This document shows, in pieces, positions 36,230-44,314 of a stretch of DNA of 64,000 bases. Within the stretch, counting starts at the first letter, position 1. Each line of letters begins with the position of its first letter. The stretch spans positions 644,861 to 708,860 of the forward strand of contig NZ_SZPR01000012.1 in NCBI RefSeq assembly GCF_005280195.1. Reading direction: 5' to 3'. A program made the position numbers and the translations under genes. The notes beneath the pieces were generated by a model. The model saw only the letters and a program-made list of their open reading frames with translations. It was not told where the DNA came from and ran no database searches. The stretch comes from Streptomyces galbus. GTDB taxonomy: Bacteria; Actinomycetota; Actinomycetes; Streptomycetales; Streptomycetaceae.

Positions 36230-36532
36230 ATGACACCGAGCGACCGGGAAGGACGTGCTGCGTTGATATCCGCTGTGGTGATCCCCCTGCTGCTGCTCGC
36301 CGCGGTGTTCGCACCCGGCCTCTACGAGGACTGGAAGACGCACGCGCGGCGGACGCGGCTGCCCCTGCCGCCGACCTGGCCGTCACTGCGGACCAGGCTG
36401 CGCCGCGCTGCGGGCGCGGGCGTACGGCACGGCACGGCGTGGGCCGCCGAGCGGATCGGGGGCGCCCGCCGACCCGTTCGGCGTACCCGGGGACACCGGC
36501 GAGCGGCCTGGCGCACCCAGGGACACCGCTGA
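36230..36532 (+). CDS. Small single-helix membrane protein, basic
   Basis: 100 aa from ATG 36230. Helix about 12-30 ([23 protein letters not shown]) is followed by a strongly basic tail ([36 protein letters not shown]). The ribosome site is weak. GC3 is high through the frame. No family is recognised; it may be a genuine small membrane protein or an over-extended frame. Confidence 0.45.
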   Translation: MTPSDREGRAALISAVVIPLLLLAAVFAPGLYEDWKTHARRTRLPLPPTWPSLRTRLRRAAGAGVRHGTAWAAERIGGARRPVRRTRGHRRAAWRTQGHR

Positions 36533-36643
36533 CGGACGCCGACACCGCGGACGGCCGAGTGCGAGTCGGGGCCTTCCCTCTCGTCAACGGAGCTGCCACC
36601 GCCGTCTGCTGGGGCCGCGGCAGCCCGTGCGCGACCCCTCTGG

Positions 36644-36659
36644 TCGAATCGGTGTTCCA
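36644..36659 (+). promoter_or_regulatory. SOS-box-like LexA site upstream of the lexA paralogue
   Basis: TCGAAT at 36644, four bases, then GTTCCA at 36654-36659. This is close to the actinobacterial SOS box TCGAAC-N4-GTTCGA with one change in each arm. It lies 61 bp before the LexA-like start at 36720, a position suited to autoregulation. Confidence 0.55.
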
Positions 36660-36719
36660 TTTGTGGAGGGAGGCAGGCTAAGGTCACACTCGGCGAGATC
36701 TTGTATGGAGGTGCCCGAA

Positions 36720-37445
36720 ATGGAGAACAACGCGCCGGTACGCCGTGGGCGGCCGCCGGGCATCCGGCCTGTCGAGGGTCGGCTGACCGCTCGGCAGCAG
36801 GACATCGTCCGGTTCATCACGGCCACGGTGCAGCGGCAGGGGTACCCGCCGTCGATGCGCGAGATCGGCCAGGCCGTGGGCCTGGCCAGCACCTCCTCCG
36901 TCGCCCACCAGTTGATGGTGCTCGAACGCAAGGAAGTCCTGTACCGCGATCCGCACCGCCCGCGCGCCTACCGCGTCCGCGAGGCGGAACTCGCCGACCT
37001 GACCGACCTCTCGGAGCTGTCCGGCCTGCCGGAGCCGGCCGTGCGCGCGGCCGAGCAGCCGCGGCGGACGTCGGCCGTGGACGTGCCCCTCGTGGGCCGG
37101 ATCGCCGCCGGTGTGCCGCTGCTCGCCGAGGAGATGGTCGAGGACGTCTACCCGCTGCCCCGCCAACTCGTCGGCGAGGGAGAGTTCTTCGCGCTGACCG
37201 TCTCCGGTGACAGCATGATCGAGGCGGCGATCTGCGACGGCGACATCGTGACCGTACGACGCCAGGACAGCGCCGACCAGGGGGACATCGTCGCGGCCCT
37301 GCTGGAGGACGAGGCCACGGTCAAGGTGCTGCGCCGCCAGGAGGGCAGGGTCTGGCTGATGCCCCGCAACCCGGCCTACGACCCGATCCCCGGCGACGAG
37401 GCTCGCATCCTGGGCAAGGTGGTCGGAGTGCTGCGGGTGCTGTGA
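36720..37445 (+). CDS. LexA-family SOS repressor, second-type paralogue
   Basis: 241 aa. N-terminal winged helix: [43 protein letters not shown]. The autocleavage site is Ala130-Gly131 in [13 protein letters not shown], the nucleophile Ser165 in [11 protein letters not shown], and the general base Lys202 in ATVKVL. All elements needed for RecA-stimulated self-cleavage are present. Compared with typical Streptomyces LexA it lacks a long N-terminal leader and differs in the recognition helix region ([12 protein letters not shown] is kept). ATG 36720 has GGAGGTG; ATG 36705 is the alternative. Confidence 0.92.
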   Translation: MENNAPVRRGRPPGIRPVEGRLTARQQDIVRFITATVQRQGYPPSMREIGQAVGLASTSSVAHQLMVLERKEVLYRDPHRPRAYRVREAELADLTDLSELSGLPEPAVRAAEQPRRTSAVDVPLVGRIAAGVPLLAEEMVEDVYPLPRQLVGEGEFFALTVSGDSMIEAAICDGDIVTVRRQDSADQGDIVAALLEDEATVKVLRRQEGRVWLMPRNPAYDPIPGDEARILGKVVGVLRVL

Positions 37446-37576
37446 CACGGGGGCGGCCTTCCCGCGCCGGAGGCCGTGGCGCCAGCCATAGCCACAACTC
37501 CAGCCGTTGCCGTTGTCGTTGCCGGTTGTGATCGGTGTTGCCGTAGCTGTTGCCTTCGTCCGAGGAGGAGCCGTCG

Positions 37577-37924
37577 ATGGCCGTTCGCCGTGTCGTGCCC
37601 ACCATCTCGTCCGACGCCGCGCAGGAGAGCCGCGCCTTCTACGGCCTGCTCGGCTTCGAGGAGGTCATGGACCTCGGCTGGATCACCACGCTCGCCTCCC
37701 CGAGCCAGCCGGCGGCCCAGGTGAGCTTCATGGCGTACGACCGGACGGCCCCGGTGGTCCCGGACATGAGCGTCGAGGTGGACGACGTCGACGCGGCCTA
37801 CGCGGCCGTGCGGGAGGCGGGCGCGGAGATCGTGCACCCGCTGCAGGACGAGGAGTGGGGGGTGCGCCGCTTCTTCGTCCGCGACCCGAACGGGCGGGTG
37901 ATCAACGTACTGGGCCACCGCTGA
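37577..37924 (+). CDS. VOC/glyoxalase-fold protein
   Basis: 115 aa from ATG 37577 with a GAGGAGGAG ribosome site. A single glyoxalase/bleomycin-resistance domain: ESRAFYGLLGFEEVMDLGWI, VSFMAYDR, MSVEVDDVDAAYAAVREAGAEIVHPLQDEEWGVRRFFVRDPNGRVINV. The end pattern RDPNGRVINV is typical. Metal ligands of true glyoxalase are not complete in one half; the family works as a dimer. It could be a lyase, dioxygenase or drug-binding protein. Confidence 0.9.
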   Translation: MAVRRVVPTISSDAAQESRAFYGLLGFEEVMDLGWITTLASPSQPAAQVSFMAYDRTAPVVPDMSVEVDDVDAAYAAVREAGAEIVHPLQDEEWGVRRFFVRDPNGRVINVLGHR

Positions 37925-38343
37925 ACGCTCCCTCCCGCACTCGCCCCCGGTTTGTTCACCCGTGCGGCCCAGCATGCCGCCCTGCGCACGGGGCAGGCGC
38001 CCCGTCGGGGAGGGACGTGTTCCTGTGCACGTCTCCCTCCTGTGGGTGTGCCGACGTGAACCTCCCCCCGAGCTCGACGGCACGCCCACTGCCATGTCCG
38101 GACCGGCACCGTCACGCCGAACCGTGCGGGAGTGACCCGGTCGACCCCGCGCCTGGCTCCGACGGCCGAGAATGATCGCCGAAAGGCCAAAAGTCTTCGG
38201 TATACGACTGTGAACTGCGGGCAGGCGTACCAGTGTGCCCGGCGTTGTTCGGCGCCAACGCGGTGGCCGCGGATGTCCACCGCTACGGCCTGCTCCTGGT
38301 GGGAGTTCAGGGCCGGCGGGCGAGGTGTTTGCAGGGGAGAGGG
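37925..38343. other. Intergenic region, no supported gene
   Basis: 419 bp between the VOC and DUF5133 genes. It holds a hairpin at 38010-38039 (GAGGGACGTG with CACGTCTCCCTC, one 2-nt bulge) that may end the VOC transcript, and a relatively AT-rich patch at 38180-38215 that could hold the DUF5133 promoter. No coding frame is supported. Confidence 0.5.
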
Positions 38344-38598
38344 ATGGTCATGCTGCTTCCGGCCGAGAAGGAACTCCGTGCTGCGCTGGCTCGGTTCGCC
38401 CAGGCGCGAATCGAGCACGACCGGCGCCCCACGGGTGACACGAGCCGTGTGCTGGAGGACGCGACCTACACGCTGTGTGTGATGACCGGTGCCCGCACGG
38501 CCGACGACGCGCTGGCGGCGGCCGACGCGCTGCTCGACCGGTACTGCGTCAACCGCCGCAGCGCTGTCACCCAGGAGGAGGAGACGCTGGCGGCGTAA
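38344..38598 (+). CDS. DUF5133-family small protein
   Basis: 84 aa starting MVMLLPAEKELRAAL; the initiator is ATG 38344 or ATG 38350, both near GGGGAGAGGG. The DUF5133 core is recognisable: ARFAQARIEHDRRPTGDTSRVLEDATYTLCVMTGARTADDALAAAD. These proteins are confined to Streptomyces and relatives and have no assigned function. A perfect 13-bp terminator hairpin follows. Confidence 0.75.
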   Translation: MVMLLPAEKELRAALARFAQARIEHDRRPTGDTSRVLEDATYTLCVMTGARTADDALAAADALLDRYCVNRRSAVTQEEETLAA

Positions 38599-38617
38599 CC
38601 GCGCACCGCATGCCGAG

Positions 38618-38647
38618 GCCGCGCCGTGGGGATGCCCACGGCGCGGC
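38618..38647. terminator. Hairpin terminator after the DUF5133 gene
   Basis: Perfect 13-bp arms GCCGCGCCGTGGG (38618-38630) and CCCACGGCGCGGC (38635-38647) around a GATG tetraloop. It lies 20 bp after the stop codon. Confidence 0.88.
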
Positions 38648-38705
38648 TTCCGCGTGTGCGGCCGTGTCGGCCCTTCTGGAGGGGGACCCGCGGTGGCTAC
38701 TCTCC

Positions 38706-38737
38706 CGGGCGCCGGCGCCGGCGCCGGCGCCGGCACC
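38706..38737. repeat. GCCGGC short tandem repeat
   Basis: About five head-to-tail GCCGGC hexamers in the leader between DUF5133 and the 11-mer repeat gene. Each hexamer is a palindrome, so the tract could also fold. Slippage is possible. Confidence 0.7.
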
Positions 38738-38837
38738 GGTACCGACTCCGCGGGAGTCCCATCCAGCCGACGCGCCAGGTGATCCGCGCCGGACCAGAAT
38801 GATCCGAAAGGCCCGGTTCGATCGCAAGGGTGCGGTG

Positions 38838-39920
38838 ATGCACGACAACGCCGAGGACACAGGGCAGGAGCCCACGGAGCCCGAGCCGTACGACGAGGAG
38901 GCCGAGCCGGGGTACGACGAGGATGAGGGCGTGTACGACGAGGACATCGACGCGGCGGACGCCGCGGCCCTTCGTGCGGATCCCGACGTCTTCCTCGACG
39001 TCCCCCTGCTGAAGGTCGACGAGATCGACCTCGACGTCGAGGACCTGCGTGCCCACGTCTCCCTCCAGGCCGAGGTGCTGGACCTGCTCAGACTCAACGT
39101 GGGTGCCGACGTCTCGCTCGGCCGCGTCCACCTCGGCATCTCGGGCGTGGAGGCGCAGGCCCAGCTCAGGGTCCGCCTGGACAACGTCGCGACGATCATC
39201 AACCGGGTGCTCACCACGCTCGACCGCAACCCCGAGATCCTGCACGAGCTGGCCCGCGGGGTGGGCTCCGCGGTGCGGGACGTCGGCAGCGGAGCCCGTC
39301 TGGCCGTCGGTGAACTGGGCACGGGTGCGGGGGCGGCGGTGCAGGACGTGGGCCGCGGCGCCGGGGTCGCGGTCCAGGACGTGGGCCGGGGTGCCGGAGC
39401 AGCCGTACAGGACGTCGGTCACGGCGTCGGCTCGGCGGCCGTGGACGTCGGCCGGGGCGCGGGCCGTGCGGTCGAGGACGTCGGCGGTGGCGCCGGCCGT
39501 GCGGTCCGGGACGTGGGCGCCGGCGCCGGGCGCACCGTCGAGGAGGTCGGTGGGGGCGCGGGCCGCGCCGTCGGTGACGTGGGTGCTGCCGCGCGGCGGA
39601 CCGTCGGGGACGTCGGCGGCGAGGCGGGGCGCGTGACCGGTGACGTGGCCGGCACCTCCGCGGCCGCTGCCGGGACGGTCGGCGCGGAAGCCGTCGGCAC
39701 CACCAGGAAGCCGGCACGCAGGACGGCGGGCGGCCCCGCACGCCGTCGGTCGGAGCTGGCCGGGCGGAGAACGGCCCCCGAGGCCGCGGCCGAGCAGCCG
39801 GATGACGCCCCGCGCGGGGAGAGCGGCACGCGCCCGCGCCGCAAGCGCACCGAGGACGGGAAGCTCCCTCCGCGCCCGCGCCGCCGCCGGGCCACCGGGG
39901 AAGCCGGCGAGCCGCCCTGA
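38838..39920 (+). CDS. Hendecad (11-residue) repeat protein with conserved N-terminal domain
   Basis: 360 aa from ATG 38838. Residues 1-50 are acidic. Residues about 51-140 form a distinct domain (FLDVPLLKVDEIDLDVEDLR, AHVSLQAEVLDLLRLNVGAD, VRLDNVATIINRVLTTLDRN). Residues 141-272 are exactly twelve 11-residue units of the form GAGxAVxDVGx, followed by a Lys/Arg-rich tail. Eleven-residue repeats make amphipathic helices that sit on lipid or hydrophobic surfaces in LEA proteins, apolipoproteins and synuclein; a role on a surface or inclusion is inference. The same frame continues with coding character after the TGA stop. Confidence 0.8.
   Translation: MHDNAEDTGQEPTEPEPYDEEAEPGYDEDEGVYDEDIDAADAAALRADPDVFLDVPLLKVDEIDLDVEDLRAHVSLQAEVLDLLRLNVGADVSLGRVHLGISGVEAQAQLRVRLDNVATIINRVLTTLDRNPEILHELARGVGSAVRDVGSGARLAVGELGTGAGAAVQDVGRGAGVAVQDVGRGAGAAVQDVGHGVGSAAVDVGRGAGRAVEDVGGGAGRAVRDVGAGAGRTVEEVGGGAGRAVGDVGAAARRTVGDVGGEAGRVTGDVAGTSAAAAGTVGAEAVGTTRKPARRTAGGPARRRSELAGRRTAPEAAAEQPDDAPRGESGTRPRRKRTEDGKLPPRPRRRRATGEAGEPP
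39258..39653 (+). repeat. Twelve coding 33-bp repeats
   Basis: Tandem 33-bp units encode the twelve 11-residue repeats. The consensus at protein level is G-A/V-G-x-A/T-V-x-D/E-V-G-x. Units diverge at the second and eleventh positions, with charge alternating (R, Q, E, G). No spacer uniformity of CRISPR type. Confidence 0.9.
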
Positions 39921-40232
39921 ACGGCGGACGCCGCGGCCCGGCCACCGGAGCCGGCGGCCTGGGACATCGCGTTCGCGTCGACGGTCCGTGCCGACCGGCT
40001 GCGCTTCGAGGAGGAACCGTCGACCGACGTCCGTTTCCCCGGCACCGGGGACCGGACGTCGACGAGCCGCAGCGAGCGGTCGCGCCTGCCCCGCCCGGTC
40101 GAGGCGGGCCACGACTACGACGACGTCACCGTCGCCTACCGCCTCGCGACCGGGATCACCGGCACGCCGGGCCGCGACCGTGACACTGAGCGGGGGACGG
40201 GTGAGCGAGGGAAGTGTGGGCCGGAAAGGTGA
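39921..40232 (+). pseudogene. In-frame coding-like segment behind the stop of the repeat protein
   Basis: Immediately after TGA 39918-39920 the same frame stays open for 103 codons to TGA 40230-40232. Codons 12-80 have nearly pure G/C third positions and translate to a plausible beta-rich domain: AAWDIAFASTVRADRLRFEE, DVRFPGTGDRTSTS, RLPRPVEAGHDYDDVTVAYR. There is no ATG, GTG, TTG or CTG before the domain begins. It is thus either a C-terminal domain cut off by a nonsense change, a target of stop readthrough, or a gene that lost its start. Composition decays after codon 80. Confidence 0.5.
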
Positions 40233-40348
40233 AGTGAGCGTCAAGTGCCGTCGTGGCAGGTTCCGTCGGGGGTGCCGTTCGGAGGGGTGGGCGACGTGCT
40301 GCGGCGCCGCCGCGTCACGGGTGAGCGGCCCGCCCGCGGGGCCGGGGG

Positions 40349-40801
40349 TCAGCAGGCGTCGTAGCGCCAGGTGTCGCCCTCCAGGGTCCACGGCTGGTCC
40401 CGCTGGTCGTACTTCGGCAGACCGCTCACCTTGTAGCTGACCTGCGCCCGAGCGCCGGAGACCTTCGCCCGCACGTCCGTCGCCCGGTGGTCGGGGCCGT
40501 AGTCCGCGGCCGCCTTGTTCACGACCGCCTTGTAGGACGCGGGCGTCGTCGTGCCCTGGCAGCGCTCGGAGAGCATGCCGTACGCCGTGTCGGCGTCGCC
40601 GGAGAAGTAGGACGCGGTGTAGACGGCGATCGCGGCCTGGAGGTCGTCGTTCTCGTGCGCGGCCGGCACGCTCACCGTGGGCTCCGCCACGGGTGTCCCG
40701 CTGTCACTGGCCGGTGCCGCGTCGTCGTCGGAGGACGAGCAGGCGGTCAGCGCGAGGAGTGCGGCGGCGGTGAGCGCGATGGCGGTGGCGCGGCTGTTCA
40801 T
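40349..40801 (-). CDS. Secreted lipoprotein, hypothetical
   Basis: 150 aa. A lipoprotein signal with lipobox LLALTAC (Cys21) directs lipidation and anchoring outside the membrane. The mature part has an acidic Ser/Asp linker, then a compact domain of about 100 residues (LQAAIAVYTASYFSGDADTAYGML, CQGTTTPASYKAVVNKAAAD, VSYKVSGLPKYDQRDQPWTL) ending in WRYDAC. The arrangement resembles NTF2-like or DUF4878-type lipoproteins. Three cysteines besides the lipobox-like Cys could not be confirmed; two (CQG, DAC) are visible. Confidence 0.8.
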   Translation of the reverse strand: MNSRATAIALTAAALLALTACSSSDDDAAPASDSGTPVAEPTVSVPAAHENDDLQAAIAVYTASYFSGDADTAYGMLSERCQGTTTPASYKAVVNKAAADYGPDHRATDVRAKVSGARAQVSYKVSGLPKYDQRDQPWTLEGDTWRYDAC

Positions 40802-40909
40802 GATTCCCCCGTGGGCGTGCGGTGTGTCCGGTGGTCATGATGCCGCGCGGGGCCCGTCCGGTTCCGGGCGGGCGCGGATGGAGGCGAATCCGCATTCCCG
40901 TCCCGATAG

Positions 40910-40958
40910 ATATGGACGCGGCGTTCATATTATGCTTATATGGACTCAGCGTTCATAT
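40910..40958. promoter_or_regulatory. Twin palindromic operators upstream of the SDR-SDR-TetR operon
   Basis: Two 21-bp near-palindromes at 40910-40930 and 40938-40958, start to start 28 bp. Both have left arm ATATGGAC and right arm GCGTTCATAT, with one or two arm mismatches each. They are AT-rich in a very GC-rich setting and sit 23-70 bp before the SDR start at 40981, where a repressor would block the promoter. The TetR protein at 42730 is the obvious candidate ligand. Confidence 0.8.
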
Positions 40959-40980
40959 CTAGCTCCGGAAGGGGACTCCC

Positions 40981-41727
40981 ATGACCACCGCACCCAGCAC
41001 CCCCCGTCGCGTCGCCCTCGTCACCGGCGGTTCCGGCGGCATCGGCCGGGCCGTCGTCGAGCGGCTCGCGGCGGACGGCTTGGCCGTCGCCGTGCACTAC
41101 GCCGGGAACAAGGGCAGGGCCGAAGCCCTCGTCGAGGAGATCACCGCCGCGGGCGGCCGGGCCGTCGCGGTGACCGGCGACGTGGCCGACGAGAAGGCGA
41201 TGGAGGTCGCGTTCGACGCCGTCGAGGCGGCGTTCGGCGGGATCGACGTGGTGGTGAACACCGCCGGGATCATGGTCCTGGCGCCGGTCGCCACCCTGGA
41301 CCTCGACGACCTGGACCGGATGATCCGCACCAACGTCCGCGGCACCTTCGTGGTCTCCCAGCAGGCCGCCCGCCGGCTGCGCGACGGCGGCGCCGTCATC
41401 AACGTCTCCACCTCCGTCACCCGCACCCAACTGCCCACCTACGGCGGCTACGTCGCGAGCAAGTCCGCCGTCGAGGGCCTCACGCTGATCCTCGCGCGGG
41501 AGCTGCGCGGCCGGGACATCACCGTCAACACGGTCGCGCCCGGGCCGATCGCCACCCCGCTCTTCCTGGAGGGCAAGGACGAGGCGACGGTCGCCGCCTT
41601 CTCCAAGGCCGCGCCGCTGGAGCGCCTCGGCGAGCCCCGGGACGTGGCCGAGTCGGTGTCCTTCCTCGCCGGTCCCGCCCGCTGGGTCAACGGCCAGGTC
41701 CTGTTCACCAACGGCGGCCTCGCCTGA
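40981..41727 (+). CDS. SDR oxidoreductase (FabG-like)
   Basis: 248 aa. TGGSGGIGRAVVERLAADG cofactor motif, NTAGIM structural motif, catalytic Ser in INVSTSVTR and YVASKSAVEG. The GVV-like reading after beta-2 (HYAGNKGRAEALVEE) suggests NADP use. It resembles glucose/3-ketoacyl reductase-like SDRs. It is the first gene of a likely three-gene unit controlled by twin operators upstream; the second SDR starts 44 bp downstream. Confidence 0.93.
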   Translation: MTTAPSTPRRVALVTGGSGGIGRAVVERLAADGLAVAVHYAGNKGRAEALVEEITAAGGRAVAVTGDVADEKAMEVAFDAVEAAFGGIDVVVNTAGIMVLAPVATLDLDDLDRMIRTNVRGTFVVSQQAARRLRDGGAVINVSTSVTRTQLPTYGGYVASKSAVEGLTLILARELRGRDITVNTVAPGPIATPLFLEGKDEATVAAFSKAAPLERLGEPRDVAESVSFLAGPARWVNGQVLFTNGGLA

Positions 41728-41771
41728 CCCCCGCCGCCCGCACCCCCACCCGTACGTCCGGAGGGACCCCC

Positions 41772-42698
41772 ATGTCATCCGTCGTCCTCATCACCGGCGC
41801 CGCCACCGGCATCGGCAACCTCACCGCCCGCGCCCTCGCCGCGGCCGGCCACACCGTCTACGCCAGCATGCGCGACGTGCGCGGCCGCAACGCCGCCCGC
41901 GCGGAGGAACTCCTCGCCCTCGGCCGCCGCGAGGGCCACGACCTGCGCGTCGTGGAACTCGACGTCCAGTCCGAGGCGTCGGCCGAGGCCGCCGTCGCGA
42001 CCGTCCTGGACGAGGCCGGCCGGCTCGACACCGTCGTCCACAACGCCGGTCACCTGTACGTCGGTTACGTCGAGGCGTTCACCCCCGAGGACATCCAGCG
42101 CCTCCTCGACATCAACGTCCTCGGCATCCAGCGCGTCAACCGCGCCGCCCTGCCCCACCTGCGCTCGCGCCGCTCCGGCACCCTCGTCTACGTCGGCAGC
42201 ACGACCTCGGTGGTCGTACCGCCGTTCCTCGGCCCGTACGTCGCCTCCAAGTTCGCCGCGGACGCCCTGGCCCAGGTCACCGCGTACGAGGTCGGACAGC
42301 TCGGCATCGAGACCACCGTCGTCATGCCGGGCCCCTTCACCCAGGGCACCGAGCACTTCCCGAACGCCGACCGCGCCCGCGACGACGAACGCACCCGCGC
42401 CTACGCCGCCTTGGACCCGCTGGTGGCCCGCAACGAGAAGGCCACGGAGGGGCTGTTCCCGCCCGGCGTCGACGCGCACCCGCGGGCCGTCGCCGAGGAG
42501 ATCGTCCGCGTTCTGGCCCTCCCGGCCGGAACCCGGCCCTTCCGCACGGTCGTCGACTTCAGCCGGGCAGGGGTCGAGGAGGTCAACGAGGTCCTGCGCC
42601 GCGCCCAGGAGGACTTCGTCACCCGGCTCGGCTTCGGCGAGCTCCTGCACGTCAGGACCGCCCCCGCACCGGAGGCGCCGCAGGGCTTCCTAGACTGA
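41772..42698 (+). CDS. SDR oxidoreductase (longer form)
   Basis: 308 aa. Cofactor motif TGAATGIGNLTARALAAAGH, NAGHLYVG, catalytic Ser in VYVGSTTSVV and YVASKFAADALAQV. The C-terminal 60 residues (VVDFSRAGVEEVNEVLRRAQ) exceed the classical length and resemble the extended group that acts on larger or lipidic substrates. ATG 41772 follows GGAGGGAC. Co-transcribed with the SDR before it and the TetR gene after it (31 bp). Confidence 0.92.
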   Translation: MSSVVLITGAATGIGNLTARALAAAGHTVYASMRDVRGRNAARAEELLALGRREGHDLRVVELDVQSEASAEAAVATVLDEAGRLDTVVHNAGHLYVGYVEAFTPEDIQRLLDINVLGIQRVNRAALPHLRSRRSGTLVYVGSTTSVVVPPFLGPYVASKFAADALAQVTAYEVGQLGIETTVVMPGPFTQGTEHFPNADRARDDERTRAYAALDPLVARNEKATEGLFPPGVDAHPRAVAEEIVRVLALPAGTRPFRTVVDFSRAGVEEVNEVLRRAQEDFVTRLGFGELLHVRTAPAPEAPQGFLD

Positions 42699-42729
42699 TC
42701 CGGCCCGGCACACGAGCGAGGAGGACACC

Positions 42730-43344
42730 GTGACGAAGCAGGCCGAGGGCGCCGACGAGCGCCCGGCCCGCGGGCGGGGGCGCCGCCCGGCCGACGAGGT
42801 CCGCGCGGACGTGTTCCGCGCGGTCGGGGAGGTGCTCCTGACCGAGGGGATCGTTGGCCTGACGTTCGAGCGGGTGGCCCGTCTGTCCGGTGTCAGCAAG
42901 ACCACGCTCCACAAGTGGTGGCCCTCCAAGGGCGCCCTCGCGCTCGACGGCTACTTCCACGCCGTCGAACAGACCCTCGCCTTCGAGGACACCGGCGACA
43001 TACGCGCCGACCTCCTCCACCAGCTCCGCGCCTTCGTGCGGATCATGACCACGACCCCGGCCGGCCGCGTGGTGACCGAGCTGGTGGGCCAGTCCCAGAC
43101 CGACGAGGACCTGGCCACCGCCTTCCGCGCCCTGTACTCCTCCGAACGGCGGCGCCTGGCGGGGGAACGCCTGGCCAGGGCCAGGGAGCAGGGCCAGATC
43201 AGGGCGGACGTCGACGTGCAGGTCCTGGTCGACCAGCTGTGGGGCGCGGTCTACCACCGCATCCTGATCCCGGACGAACCGGTGACGGACGCGTTCGTCA
43301 CCAGCCTGGTCGGCAACCTCTTCGACGGCATCGCGGGCACCTGA
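42730..43344 (+). CDS. TetR-family regulator of the SDR operon
   Basis: 204 aa from GTG 42730 behind GAGGAGG. N-terminal TetR helix-turn-helix: VGLTFERVARLSGVSKTTLHKWWPSK. The C-terminal TetR_C-type ligand region follows (FVRIMTTTPAGRVVTELVGQ, LVDQLWGAVYHRILIP). It is the last gene of the SDR-SDR-TetR unit and probably autoregulates it through the palindromes at 40910-40958. The ligand could be an SDR substrate. Confidence 0.9.
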   Translation: MTKQAEGADERPARGRGRRPADEVRADVFRAVGEVLLTEGIVGLTFERVARLSGVSKTTLHKWWPSKGALALDGYFHAVEQTLAFEDTGDIRADLLHQLRAFVRIMTTTPAGRVVTELVGQSQTDEDLATAFRALYSSERRRLAGERLARAREQGQIRADVDVQVLVDQLWGAVYHRILIPDEPVTDAFVTSLVGNLFDGIAGT

Positions 43345-43488
43345 GGCGCGCTCGACGGCATCGCCGCGCCTGAGGCCCGATCGGCGCGCACGCCGGCGAT
43401 GAATTCCGGTCGGCCCGGGAGTCCCTACCCGTGACCGTCGTAGGGACGGTGCACGACGCCGCCCGCAGCCGACCTCCCGGAGGACACC

Positions 43489-44271
43489 ATGACGACCACC
43501 CCGGACCCCTCGACCAGCGCGCTGCCCGGGCGTCCGCCCGTGGTGGACATCGCCACCTGGCGGGCCGCGCGGGAGGAACTGCTGGTACGGGAGAAGGCGC
43601 ACACGAGGGAGGGGGACGCCATCGCCGCGGCCCGGCGGCGGCTGCCGATGGTGGAGTTCGACGGGAGCGTCGAGGTCGTCGGGGCCGACGGACCGGTGCC
43701 GTTCCTCGACCTGTTCCAGGGACGGGACGAGCTGGTGGTCTACCAGCACATGTGGCACGACGGCGCCCCGCACCAGGGCCAGTGCGAAGGCTGCACCAAC
43801 GCCGCCTGGCACCTCAAGGACGCCGTCTACCTCAACGCCCGCGGGGTGTCGTTCGCCGTCCTGACCACCGGCCGCTGGGAGGAGGTGGCGCCGTTCGTCG
43901 CGTTCATGGGCTACACCCAGCCCTGGTACTCGGTGCGCGACGTGCCCCCGCCGGTCGGCGGCGACATGGGGTACGTCTCCTGCTTCCTGCGGGACGGCGA
44001 CCGGACGTTCCTCACCTACTCCACGACCGGCCGCGGCAACGAGGCGTTCAGCGCGACCTTCGGCCTGCTCGACATGACGCCGTACGGCCGCGGCGAGGCG
44101 TGGGAGGACAACCCCGAGGGCTGGCCGGAGGGCAACAAGCCGTGCTGGTACTGGCGTTCGGACGCCGACGGCAACGCCACCTGGGGCCCGACCAGCCGCC
44201 CGGTACCGCAGTGGACGCGCCCCGGGGCGGGTCCGGTCGACACCCTGGGCCGCCGGGGACCCCACCGCTGA
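43489..44271 (+). CDS. DUF899 thioredoxin-like protein
   Basis: 260 aa with a GGAGGAC ribosome site. The DUF899 pattern is clear: TWRAAREELLVREKAHTREG, RRRLPMVEFD, LFQGRDELVVYQHMWHDG, QCEGCTNAAW, ARGVSFAVLTTGR and the C-terminal GNEAFSATFGLLDMTPYGRG. The fold is thioredoxin-like; the CEGC region could hold redox cysteines. Its partner and function are not known. Confidence 0.9.
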   Translation: MTTTPDPSTSALPGRPPVVDIATWRAAREELLVREKAHTREGDAIAAARRRLPMVEFDGSVEVVGADGPVPFLDLFQGRDELVVYQHMWHDGAPHQGQCEGCTNAAWHLKDAVYLNARGVSFAVLTTGRWEEVAPFVAFMGYTQPWYSVRDVPPPVGGDMGYVSCFLRDGDRTFLTYSTTGRGNEAFSATFGLLDMTPYGRGEAWEDNPEGWPEGNKPCWYWRSDADGNATWGPTSRPVPQWTRPGAGPVDTLGRRGPHR

Positions 44272-44314
44272 CCGCCGGGACCGGGCCGGACCTCCGGGGA
44301 CGCCGCCCGGCCGG

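Noticed and set aside
39258-39653. Possible CRISPR-like array
   Set aside because: The 33-bp repeats are continuous coding units with no unique spacers and no cas genes nearby.
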